This document shows, in pieces, positions 21,841 through 32,924 of a stretch of 64,000 bases of DNA; position 1 is the first letter of the stretch, and each line of letters starts with the position of its first letter. The DNA comes from Mya arenaria. Its lineage: Eukaryota > Mollusca > Bivalvia > Myida > Myidae. The position numbers were made by a program, and so were the translations under genes. The stretch is taken from contig NC_069135.1 in NCBI RefSeq assembly GCF_026914265.1, forward strand, positions 64,036,738 to 64,100,737. Direction: 5' to 3'. The notes beneath the pieces were generated by a model, which saw nothing but the letters and a program-made list of their open reading frames with translations, ran no database searches and had not been told where the DNA came from.

Positions 21841-24800
21841 TATATTCCTGTATGTGTGTATGACCTCGGCCATAGGATGGAAATGGAAAACTGCCACCTG
21901 TAAGTATGACCTCGACCATCTGATGGAAGTGTGAAACTGCCATATGTGTGTAAGATCTCGGCCATCTGATGTGAGTGAGAAACTGCCATATGTGTGTATT
22001 ACCTCGGCCATCTGATGGAAGTGCGAAACTGTCATATTTGTATACGACCACGGCCATCTGATAGGAGTGGGAAACTGCAATATGTGTGTATGTCCTCGGC
22101 CATCCGACGGAAGTGAGAAACTGTCACATATGTGTATGGCCTCGGCCATCTGATGAAAGTGCGAAACTGCCACATTTGTGTATGTCCACGGCCATCTGAT
22201 AGAAGTTGGAACTTGCCATATGCGTTTTGACCTCTGCCTTCTGATGGAAGTGGGAAACTGCCACATGTGTGTATGACCTCGGTCATCTGATGGAAGTGGG
22301 AAACTGCCACATTTGTGTATGACCTCGGTCATCTGATGAAGTGGGACACTGCCACATGTGTGTATGACTTGGGTCATCTGATGGAAGTGGGAAACTGTCA
22401 CATGTGTGTTTGACCTCGGCCATCTGATGGAAGTGGAAAACTGCCACATGTGTGTATGACCTCGGTCATCCGACGGAAGTGGGAGACTGCCATATATGAA
22501 CATGACCTCGGTCATCTAATGGAATTTGGAAACTGCCAAAATGTGTATAACTTTGGGAATTAAGGAACTGCCAAATGTGTGCGTGAGCACGGCCTTCTGA
22601 TGGAAATGGGAAATTGCCATATGTGTATTTGACCGCGTCCATTTGTTGGAATTTGGAAACTGCCAAATGTGTGTATGTCCTTGGCCATCTGACGGAAGTG
22701 GGAAACTGCCATATGTGTGTATGACCTCGGCCATCAAATGGCAGTGGAAAACTGCCATATGTGTTTATGACTTTGGCCATCTGATGAAAGAGCGAAACTG
22801 CCACATGTGTGAATGAATTCGGCTATCTGATGAAAGTGGTCATCTGCCATATGTGTTTATGACCTCGGCCATCTGACGGAAGAAGGAAACTGCAATATGT
22901 GTGTATGTCCTCGGCCATCTGACGTAAGTGAGAAACTGCCACATGTGTGTATGGCCTCGGCCATCTGATGGAAGTGGGAAACTGCCATATGTGTGCATGA
23001 CCTCGGCCATCTGATGGAAGTGGGAAACTGCCATATGTGTGTATGACTTTGGCCATCTGATGGAAGTGAGAAACTGCCACATGTGTGTATGTCCTCGGCC
23101 ATCTGATGGAAGTGGAAAACTGCCATTAGTGTGCATGACCTCGGACATCTATTGGCAGTGAGAAACTGCTATATGTGTAAATGATCTGTGCAATCTGATG
23201 GAAGTGGGACACTGCCAAATGTGTGTATGTCCTCAGCCATATGATGGAAAAGGAAAACTGCCACCAGTAAGTATGACCTCGGCTATCTGATGGAAGTGGA
23301 AAACTGCCATTTGTGTGTATGACCTTGGCCATCTGATGAATGTTGGAAACTGCCACATGTGGTGTATGACCTCGGCCATCTGATGGAAGTGGGCAACTGC
23401 CACCTGCGTGTATGTCCTCGGCCATCTGATGGAAGTGGGAAAGTGCCATATGTGTTTATGACCTCGGCCATCAGATGGAAGTGGGATGAAGCCACATGTG
23501 TGTATGACCTCAGCCATCTAATGGAAATGGGAAACTGCCACATGTGTGTATGACCTCGGCCATCTATTGAAAGTGGGCAACTGCCACCTGCGTGTATGTC
23601 CTTGGCCATCTGATGGAAGTGGGAAAGTGCCATATGTGTTTATGACCTCGGCCATCAGATGAAAGTGGGATGAAGCCACATGTGTGTATGACCTCAGCCA
23701 TCTAATGGAAATGGGAAACTGCCACATGTGTGTATTACCTCAACAGTTGGGTGAAACTGCCAATTCAATGTATGACATCGGGTGAGTATGCCGTCGGACG
23801 AGAGTGCGATACTGCAACCTGTGATTATGATCTCGGCCACCTGATGAAAGTGAAAAATCGCCTACTTTGTGGTCGGTCATCGCGTGAATATGCAGAACTA
23901 CCACCTCTGTGTAAACATTGTGTGAACACACGAAAAATGGGTTTGAATGACCTCGGTCGTGTTGTAAAAATATAGAACTGCCAACTGTATGACTGACCCC
24001 GGACGCCGGCTGAATGTTCCAAACTGCAACCTGTGTGTATGACCTGATCGATCGGATGAATCTTCGATACTACCCCCTGTGTGCATAACCTCAGCGATCT
24101 GACGAGTGTTCGAAACTTTCACCTGTGTGAATTCCCTCAGGGATCGTGTGAATGTTGGTCACTGCCAAGTGTGTGTATTCCATCAGCAATCGGGCGAATG
24201 TTTGAAACTGACACGTGTGTGTATTCTCTCAGCGATTGGGCGAATGTTTGAAACTGCCACCTGTGTGTATTTCCTCAGCGATCGGGCAAATGTTTGAAAC
24301 TGCCACGTGTGTGTATTCCCTCAGCGATCAGGCGATTGTTTGAAACTGCCACGTGTCTAAATTCCCTCAGCGATCGGGCGAATGTTTGAAACTGTCCTCT
24401 GTGTGTAATTCCTCAGCAATCGGGGGAATGTTCAAAAATACCACCTGTGTGTGTGACCTCAGCGATCGGGCGATCTTTCGAAACTGCCACCTGTGTGTGT
24501 TCTTTCAGCGATCGGATGAATGCTCGAAACTGCCACTTGTGTGTATGACCTCAGCGATTGGGCGATTGTCCGAAACTGCCACTTGGGTGTATGTCCTCAG
24601 CGAATGGGTGATTGTTCGAAACTGCCATATCTGTGTATGATCTCAGCAATCGAATGGTAGCTCGAAAATTCCACCTGTTTTTTTGACTCAGCAATCGGAT
24701 GAATGCTCGAAAATTCCACCTGTGTGTAAGACCTCAGCGATCGGGCGAATGTTTAAAACTGTCACCTGTGTGTATGGCCTCGAAATGATGCGAAACTATC

Positions 24801-24860
24801 ACCGGTATATATGACTTTAGCCTCTGCCATCGCATGAACATGCAAAACTTCAAACGGTGT
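21840..24860 (+). repeat. 46-bp minisatellite array, two subfamilies
   Basis: About 65 units. The anchor CCATCTGATG recurs at 22961, 23007 and 23053 (46 bp), and TTTGAAACTGCC at 24247, 24293 and 24339 (46 bp). Left part (to about 23750) is subfamily A with GACCTCGGCCATCTGATGG. Right part (about 24000-24800) is subfamily B with CCTCAGCGATCGGGCGAATG; units between are intermediate. Both share AAACTGCCACNTGTGTGTAT. Because 46 is not a multiple of three, staggered overlapping frames appear on the minus strand; these are artefacts. Confidence 0.93.
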
Positions 24861-25575
24861 GTGATTGGGAAAACTAAGAAAACAAAATCACAACACTACT
24901 TAGCCTTAATCCCAATCAGGAAGCTATAAACAGTAAGTAGGTAGTATCGTTTTCGAAAGGCAAGTCTTTTCATGACCTATGCTCTGTTTTTCAGAAACAA
25001 TTTATTTGGTAGCCAGTCTACACCGAAATATATATGTCCAAAAACATGTATTGGACAATACAGTTAACAGATTTCTCAATAGTGTTTGTTAGTAGATATA
25101 TACCCTACAATTTGTTCAGCTATTTCTTGAAATATTTTAACTCAATTGCATTCATCAGAATACAAAATGGTGACTGGAATTCCCTGTTATATATTCTTTC
25201 AAGTTAATTTGTTAAAACCTTGTTTAACAAGAAACATATAGATACGTTGTAATAAAGTAAATGAGGAGAACTATATATATGGCCTACCGTATCGTACGAC
25301 CACCCAACAGTCCAACCAATATTTGTATATTCTTACAAAAGGACATTTTACCTCGACCTTTGATCTACCAAACTTAAATCAATACAGATCGACCATGCAG
25401 CTATCAAACCGTAAATGTATGAAACATATTAGCGATATATTAGACCTTTGTGGGAAATTGTGGCCACGTGGCTATAAACTTAAAATCCCTTTATAAAGGC
25501 TTAAACTGAAAGTCAAGTAAGTCAAAAAAGTTGAACATAATAAAGCATAACAATTGAAAATAGTTTTGTATTTAA
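24861..25575. other. Intergenic, nothing recognised
   Basis: AT-rich sequence between the 46-bp array and the purine tract. No gene, array or shared repeat seen. Confidence 0.5.
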
Positions 25576-26018
25576 GAGAGAAGGAGAAAGGGTGAGTGAG
25601 AGGGTGTTTGGAGGAGGATATGGAGAGAGATAAATAGAAAGAGAGAAAAAATAGGGGGTGACGGACTGAGAGGGACGGAGAGGGGATAGGGATAGAGACA
25701 CATATAGAAATAGACGGTTAGGAGGGGGAAAAAGCGGGGGTGGCGGTACAGAGAGGGTGGATAGGAGGGGGAAAGGGGAGAGAGGGGATAAGAGAGGAAG
25801 GGAGAGAGAGAGAGAGAGAATAGGGGGAGGGAAACTGAGAGATAAATAGAAAAAGAGAGACCAGTAAAAGCGTGGAGGGGGGGGGGGGGTTGAGAGAGAG
25901 AAACAGATGGAGAGAGATATAGGATAAAATAGGATGGGGAGCGAGAGAGAAAGAGATGGGAGAGGGAGAGAGAGAAAAAAGAGTGGAGAGGGACGGAGAG
26001 GGGATGGGGAAAGATGGA

Positions 26019-26103
<85 letters not shown>

Positions 26104-26263
26104 CAGAGAGGGAAACAGTTGGAGAGTGGGATAGGATGAAATATGATGGGAAGCGAAAGAGAAAGAGATGGGAGAGGGAAAGAGAGGGGGGAAGAAAGAA
26201 AGACAGGGGAGAGAGCAAGGGAGAGAGAGAAAAAAGAGGGGAGAGGGACGGAGAGGGCATGGG

Positions 26264-26316
<53 letters not shown>

Positions 26317-26345
26317 AGAGAGCTAGAGAGCCAGACAGACAAGTG
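25576..26345 (+). repeat. Purine-rich tract with two (GA)n microsatellites
   Basis: Almost pure A/G on the plus strand for about 770 bp. It includes an uninterrupted (GA)n of about 74 bp at 26022-26095 and a second of about 43 bp at 26272-26314. It ends about 80 bp before the start codon of gene 1. Frames of alternating Glu-Arg or Leu-Ser here are not genes. Confidence 0.95.
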
Positions 26346-26424
26346 AAAGTTATGGAATCAATATCTTATCGTTTTAACAACTTCATGGTTCTTATATTTA
26401 TAAACATTAAAGGCACTCGGAAGG

Positions 26425-27421
26425 ATGGATGCAGTTCCCGGACGAAAGGCACAAATGACATCTCGATCGGCGCCTGACCTCACCTACTGCCAGCCATGCG
26501 CGGAGGACGGCAAGAAAATCCCACCCGAGGCCTTCTGTCCCATCTGTAAGGAGTTCCTGTGTTCCACCTGCGCCCGAATACACCGGAACCTGAAAATAAC
26601 TAAAAGCCACGCCCTCCAGGACAAGAACAGTATGCCTTCCTCATTCCGCGGAGAGAGCGAAGATGAAAAATTTACAGAAACATGTCTGCGTCATTCTCAG
26701 GAGTTCATAAAATATTTCTGTCTTAATCATGAGACACTTTTGTGTGGAGACTGCCTGACTGAGAGAGCTCATCGCTTATGTAATATTGAAAGGATTTCTC
26801 AAGTGGCAAAACGTTACAAAGAGGGTGCAGAATACAACAGCCTGAAAACAGGACTTGTCCAGATGGCCAGTGACATCGGCAAACTTTCACACGACATACA
26901 AGCGATCATGAAATCAGTTGACGAAGAAAGCCTTACCAATATCAATGAGCTTCGCAAATTCAGGACTGAAATTAACCAGCACCTGGATAAGAGGGAAAAC
27001 GAACTCGTGGCAGAAATTGATCAGAAGAAACGAACATCCACGACACTGCTAAATGAACTGAAATCAAAATGCACAAATATGAACTCATCCATTGAGAAAC
27101 TAAAGTCAGAGCTACAAGCACAGGACGACAACAGCAACCAGCTATTAATAGTAGGGAAGCGAGCTATAAAAGAGCTGACAGGTCTCAACGCAGCCATGGA
27201 AGAGGTGAGCAGGAGGAGTGAAGTTTCCCGATACAAGTTTTACAGGGTCCCCGCAACTGAGCAGTTGATTGCTTCTGAAAAATCAATAGGAAGGTTGGAC
27301 GAGAGCGATACATCGTCGGCATTAGCGCAGAAACAACGACAACAGCAAACGAAGCAGGAACAACGGCAACAGGATACGATGCAACAACACCAAAAACAGA
27401 TGAAAGCTGTTTCACAAAAAG
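26425..27421 (+). CDS. Gene 1 exon 1: two B-boxes and coiled coil
   Basis: Encodes residues 1-332. B-box 1 ligands are Cys22, Cys25, Cys38, Cys41, Cys46, Cys49, His53 and His62. B-box 2 ligands are Cys87, His90, Cys99, His102, Cys107, Cys110, His116 and Cys119. The coiled coil then runs to about 290 and a Gln-rich tail follows. The start has A at -3 and G at +4, and MDAV is shared with gene 2. The donor AAAAAG|GTTTGC at 27421/27422 is chosen because exon 2 ends in the equivalent sequence. Without splicing the frame would close at 27444, giving a 339-aa protein lacking the propeller. Confidence 0.9.
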
Positions 27422-30400
27422 GTTTGCGCACAACCACTAACTAATTTGATATTTCCTAAATAATGCAGTTTATAAGTCTGTTTTCAAAAGCCTGTTGACG
27501 TCGCTCAAGTTAACCAGTCGCGTTAACCATGTTGTCAAGTTCACCAAGTGCTTTACAAAAATGGCATAATGAGATACTTTGACAAATAATATTTCGCAAA
27601 TAAAAGTGAGATACAAAAAACTTAAGGCATATATTTTTGAATGATATAAACTTGTGTAGGCATAACAAAACGGTATATATATATTCTACTAAATTGCATA
27701 ACCATCATATTTGCAGGCGAATCAACTTCGGCGGTAGGGCAGCAAGAACAACAAAAGGAGCAGCAGCCACGCCAACTCGAGACGATGCAGCACCAACAAA
27801 AACACATGCAAGGTGTATCACAGAAAGGTATGTGTATAGCCACAGACTATTTGACATTTCCTTAAGTATTGCAGTTGATGAATATGTTTTCAAAAGCTTT
27901 TTGGCGTCACTCAAGCTAACAAGACACGATGAAGTTACGTTAAGAAACTATGTTGTAAAGTACTCAACAAAAGTAAAATAATTAAATACTACGACAGGCG
28001 CATCTTGTAGGGTAGAGCAGAACCAACCTCCTATCATTTGTGGTTCCAAATATAGTTTCTTTTAGCTCATTTTGTTAAGGGTTGTTATATCTCACGTACG
28101 AACATTAAGGCGTATCTCGTTGACTGCTATATACTATACTTTGTGGGTATTACTATACAGTATTTATACTTATTCTGTACACGTCATTATTCCAGGGGCT
28201 ATACATATCGTATAGCACTGATTATAAATAGTTTCTCTAAACTCATTTTGTTAAGGGTTGTTAAAGCTCACGTACAAACATTAAGGCGTATCTCGTTGAC
28301 TGCTATATACTATTCTTTGTGGGTTTTACAATACAGTATTTATACTTATTCTGTACACGTCATAATTCCAGGGGCTATACATATCGTATAGCACTGACTA
28401 TCAATAGTTTCTCTAAACTCATTTTGTTAAGGGTTGTTATAGCTCACGTACGAATATTAAGGCGTATCTCGTTGACTGCTATATACTTTACTTTGTGGGT
28501 ATTACATTACAGTATTTATACTTATTCTGTACACGTCATAATTCCAGGGGTTTTAAATTTCGTATATCACTGACTATAAATAGTTTCAATAAACTCATTT
28601 TGTTAAGGGTTGTTAAAGCTAACGTACAAACATTAAGGCGTATCTTTTTGAATGCTATATACTATATTCGTTGGTATTACATAATTTCAGGCGCTATTTA
28701 TATCGTAAAATATGTTGTCCGTATTCCACTTCTGTCAGTGCAACACGACTGCATTCTACTCTACTGGCGTGACATCATAAATAAATGTGAAAATGCTGAA
28801 ATGACGTCATGATACAAAATATTGTAATTGGTATTGCATTTATTATGAAAACCATGTGTCTCTTAAGTGACTAATCCAGTAATATATATGATTAGGGAAA
28901 CTAATATTGCGTTTTGATCCGAAATGTCGTTTTCTTGCAGATATTAATTTCAGTGGCATTGCGCCTCATGTAATCCAAATACGCAAAAATCCGCTCTGGT
29001 CTAATATAAACCTATTAGTTTCTGATAAATGTATTTGCTTTGTATTACGTCATATTTACCCTAATCATTTTATACCAACACTGCTACAGCAGTGATGATT
29101 CATAATAATATATTAAAACCGTTTCTCAAAAGTAAAAACACATAATTAAAGTATATACAACTTAATAGACTACAGAACTCATTCCAAAAACGACTTAACA
29201 CTGCACAATCCCGAATTTAATGCTTATAGACAATTGCGCTATTGTATGAAGGTTTCGTTTAAATGAACAGTTTAATGCATTGTTAAGAAGAGGGCTTACT
29301 ATTACCCAACATAATTAATGTTATAAATCTTTTTTAGTAAAATAATTAAATCGGTGACCTGATATTTTTTATGTTTCCGACTGACCAGTGTACTTTAAGG
29401 TACTTTTGAATTACACTGCATTCTGAATCAATGAAAACTCGTTATGCAAAAATGATTTTCATTCTGTTATATTTTATTTAAAAATAGATAGGCAACTATA
29501 CGGCATTTTATATATCATTGCGGTAAATAATATGGGATATCGACAAAAGGATTTATTATGAAATTTTGAATAAATATTATTATTTTTATTATTATCATTA
29601 TTATTATTATTTTTTTTTTAATTATTATTCATTTTAAAATGTGATGAAACAAAACATTTTTTTGATTTGTGTTATTTATGGTGATGTTTACTTTCAGCCC
29701 ACTTCAGCAGCAGAGCAGACCTAAGCCAGGCCAAGTTCAGCAAGCAGCCTGACATTTCAGTGAAGACATCAAATGGTAGCAGGGACTGCTGGCTGACCAA
29801 TGTGACCCTCCTGACCGGGGACAGTCTCATACTGGTAGATCACAATAATTGCTCATTGAAGCTGGTGGACACCAATAATAACAAGCTAGTGTCCCAGGTG
29901 AAACTACCAGATGGACCGTGGGACCTGTGTCACCTGACCGGGAACAGGGCAGCCGTCACTCTGCCTGATTTGAAGAAGATACAGTTCGTATCTACTCAGG
30001 GAAATGTCACATTACTGGATCGTGTTAAAGTAGATGGACAATGTTTTGGAATAGATTTCTGTGATGACAACTTGATAGTGACCTTCATCGACCCAGGTAA
30101 GGTTGTGTTGATGAACATGAAGGGAAAGGTGAAGAAGAGTGCGGACAAAGACAGCAGTGGAAAACCTTTGTTTCAGTATCCGTATTATCTGACAGTGACC
30201 AGAGAAAGCCGAACTACCGTCATATATGTCTCGGACTGGTACACCAACACAATAACCAAGCTGAGCATCTCACTAGAGGTCCTCCAGACCTACCAAGACC
30301 CGATACTGAGATCACCACGTGGCCTGGTAGCTGTGGGAGACAACCAGCTGCTTGTGTGTGGGATGGACAGTGACAACATCGTGTTACTGGACACGCTCAC

Positions 30401-30554
30401 GGACGAGATAGCCCAACTGCTGGGGAAGGAAGAGGGGATTGAGTGTCCACACGTTGTGGCTTACTGTTCACTGAAGAAGATGATGTTTGTCACATGCTAT
30501 CGGTATCGCAGACTTGAATTGCAGAATTTCGTGAAATTATTCAACTTAGTATAG
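26425..30554 (+). CDS. B-box/coiled-coil/NHL protein, gene 1 (three exons)
   Basis: Gene model: exons 26425-27421, 27717-27827 and 29698-30554, all junctions phase 1 with GT...AG ends; predicted 654 aa. Domain order is B-box 1 (Cys22-His62), B-box 2 (Cys87-Cys119), coiled coil (about 125-290), Gln-rich linker (about 305-370) and an NHL-like beta-propeller (about 371-654). This is the TRIM2/3/71-like arrangement without a RING, so ubiquitin-ligase activity cannot be assumed. In molluscs such genes occur in large families, some linked to innate immunity. Paralogue gene 2 lies at 55620-60179 in the same orientation with identical exon phases. An upstream 5' untranslated exon is possible, because TTAAAG just before the start resembles an acceptor. 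Confidence 0.88.
27717..27827 (+). CDS. Gene 1 exon 2: Gln-rich linker
   Basis: A 111-bp exon bounded by TTTGCAG and GAAAG|GTATG, encoding a Gln/Glu-rich linker (...ETMQHQQKHMQGVSQK). It resembles the last ~100 bp of exon 1, and the intron after it resembles the intron after exon 1, so it arose by a tandem duplication inside the gene. It lengthens the linker between coiled coil and propeller. Confidence 0.8.
28050..28720 (+). repeat. 176-bp tandem repeat in intron 2 of gene 1
   Basis: TAGTTTCT anchors fall at 28053, 28229, 28405 and (as TAGTTTCA) 28581, an exact 176-bp period, with about 3.7 copies. Each unit carries CATAATTCCAGGGGC, which resembles the acceptor region of exon 2, and upstream sequence resembling the exon-2 upstream intron. 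Gene 2 has about two copies at 57850-58210. Open frames here are by-products. Confidence 0.9.
28721..29697. other. Rest of intron 2, gene 1
   Basis: AT-rich intron, collinear with 58210-59319 of gene 2. It has an imperfect ATT microsatellite at about 29577-29632 where gene 2 has a much longer one. Nothing coding seen. Confidence 0.7.
29698..30554 (+). CDS. Gene 1 exon 3: NHL-like propeller
   Basis: Starts at the acceptor TTACTTTCAG (ends 29697) and runs to TAG at 30552-30554. It encodes residues 371-654, about 285 aa of repeated beta-blade segments: DSLILVDHNNCSLKLVD, NRAAVTLPDLKKIQFVST, DDNLIVTFIDPGKVVLMN, YVSDWYTNTITKLS, DNQLLVCGMDSDNIVLLD. The spacing fits a six-bladed propeller of the NHL type, a likely protein- or RNA-binding surface. 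The next open frame start (29760) is not used; the frame is entered by splicing. Confidence 0.88.
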
Positions 30555-31100
30555 ATCATGTCAGTCAATTGATATGAGTGAAATTTGTATCAGGTGTGAA
30601 GTGATTGTAATATTAAGAATAATTCTTATGTATAATATTATACTGACAATACGCATATACAAAGCTTTATTTAATATGCAAAAAGCTACAAAAACAAGCT
30701 CAGTAGCAAAAAGTTAAACATAAACCCGGTTTAGTGGCACTGCCTAATTTCACATATCGCGCGATTCAATTACTGTGAGATTTTTGACGGAAACTTGACT
30801 TTTAAATTATTTTGAATTCTAACAGTTTTCATTAGTGACAAGTCGTGTAGTAATTTTTATAAGAAAATAATATAAGAGTATGAGAATGTGTGTTATTAAT
30901 TGAAATGTTAGTAGCTGATTGTGTATGAATTATACTAACAAGATTGCTTCTTACCACATATAAGTCAAACATTGTTATTGTGTAATTGAATAATTAAGAA
31001 TATAGATTATAGAGTTATAGACACGATGTGTCTTTTTTATGCAGTTTGTATTAAGTAAATATGATGTTTATAATGTGTTTATATTGAAATTAAACACACA
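30555..31100 (+). other. 3' flank/UTR of gene 1
   Basis: Closely matches 60180-60655 downstream of gene 2, apart from one insertion (30665-30757). A variant poly(A) signal ATTAAA at 31089-31094 is conserved at 60646-60651 in gene 2 and is the likely cleavage signal region. There is no expression evidence. Confidence 0.5.
30665..30757 (-). mobile_element. Short dispersed element inserted in gene 1 3' flank
   Basis: About 90 bp present here and absent at the aligned position in the gene-2 flank (between GCTTTAT and ATATCGCGCG, near 60290-60305). The same sequence is at 685-772 in the opposite orientation. It is a clear insertion/empty-site pair; the class is unknown. Confidence 0.75.
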
Positions 31101-32920
31101 TGTACGTGTCCTTATACATGTTTATTGAATGAATTATTCTGTAGACATTGACCTAAGTGTGAATTGTTTCCAAAAAGAAAAATCGTGGAATTCAAAGACA
31201 ATTTGTTTACTAGTATATATCAACATTTGTTTAAGAGGTGCAGCTGTCATAGTTTTAATTGACGTTCAATATAAAAAAAAATATTTGATGATTTTTGTAA
31301 ATTGGCCAGAAGGAAGTGTCAGATTTGTTTTCGCATTTTTTTCTACAATAACTTAATTACGCGTCGTCGGTTAGTGCTAAAGGATGCTATCTGACACCAT
31401 ACGATTTCTCACATCGAGTGATACATTTGGCGCATCTCGACTACCGATATTTCATTATAAAGTAATGGAAATTGGTTTAGAGATGCCTAAATTAAATTAT
31501 ATAACGATAACATTACCAATTTTAAAAACGTGGGTAAATTATCTAGATTGGGGAAGATCAGATGTGTGTCTTTGGATAATTGTGCGTGTCTTTACGCCCA
31601 TCGACTAACATTAGGATAAACATTTCTTCGTTAAATGTCTGGCACTTCCTGTATTTTTGTGTACTATTTTCTAGTCTGAAATTCAGCCTTTCGAATAAAA
31701 TATATGAATTTTCGGGGTAAGTTTTGTTGAATTTGATTTAGCAATTAATTGAAAACAATGCGTTCAAAATGTATTTTTAAGGTTGAATTCGATACGCCTA
31801 TTACTCGGCCTTGCCACCGATTTAATATTTTTATGTTTCGGTGTCAACTGAAAAAAAATCATTTTCATTTTGAGTTTTTTATTGATTATTGATCACATAT
31901 CTAAATCTCTTTCAATTTGCATCTGCCGCTTTACATTGATTAATATGGTAGTTTTGTGAAAACAGTGCTCTGCGCCCAATGCAAGATTTCGGTGTAGCTC
32001 GAAAACACTGCCGGACCAACCCCTGTGACTCACGCACATATACGTGCACGCATGCACATACACGCATATCTGCGAACCCGCAGCCATTCTCAATCATTTG
32101 GATTTAGCTTGATGTTGTCTAACTGACTCAAAATGTAACTCCATTAGCTTAAAAAATGTGTAATTTAAAGGGACTCGTTCATAGTTGAGAAAATTCAACG
32201 TGCAGTTTTTGTCGAAACCATGAACTGTCTCAATAAAACTGGTTACAGCGTCATACCCGCAGGTGGCAGTATTCTGACATCCATCAAATCGCTACTGGAA
32301 TCGCGATACATACAGAGCAAATGTTTTATTACAAGACACTGGTTGAGTCTATGATCGTGTGTACTGGCCTGTCTTAATTTTCCGAGTGGTTGAACGAATT
32401 TAACCACCCCGTCCACACGATGCAGCTTTCGACACAAGAGTAAAAATAAATAAATGCCTGCGCTTTAGTTTAATCTGTCTTGGCATCCTCGGCAACCCAG
32501 CGTATCGTAACATATATGATACCCTGGACAAATCAGCTGTAAAAATCTCGTACTCATGGATAATTTATAAGGCGAAATCCAGCAGCTTGATAAGTCGCCT
32601 GAGACACACCACATGCATTGCGGAAATGGCCAAAAAGTTAAGGATGTAATCTCGGTTCAAAATAATCCAAAGAGATCACGGCTCACAAATCGTTTTAGGC
32701 AGGATAATGTTAAATATGCTGATAGCTCTTCACAAAGGAGATTGTTTGAGATGTATTTGTACGATTTGAAGTATGAAGGTCCCTGTTTTATTTCATTGCT
32801 TGCGGCAGTTTCACTCAGAGGTTGTTAAACATTTTATATCTTTATTTATTAACATATAAGCGATTTTTTTTATTTACCATAGCTGTTTTTTTCATGATTA
32901 ACTATTATGCACAAAGCCTA
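31101..32920. other. Intergenic, nothing recognised
   Basis: AT-rich, with several short open frames of no recognisable similarity (for example 31129-31356, 31384-31608 and 32613-32828). A more GC-rich patch at 31970-32100 has alternating purine/pyrimidine CACGCA-type steps. No gene is supported. Confidence 0.5.
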
Positions 32921-32924
32921 ATTG

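Noticed and set aside
21800..23727. Overlapping minus-strand frames rich in HTYGSFPLPSDGRG
   Set aside because: By-products of the 46-bp period in all three frames; no start, splice or domain context.
25718..26346. Ser-Leu and Glu-Arg rich proteins
   Set aside because: Translations of the (GA)n purine tract.
28143..28812. Serial ~82-105 aa frames with repeated YLYLFCTRH
   Set aside because: By-products of the 176-bp intronic repeats; frames start and stop at repeat boundaries.
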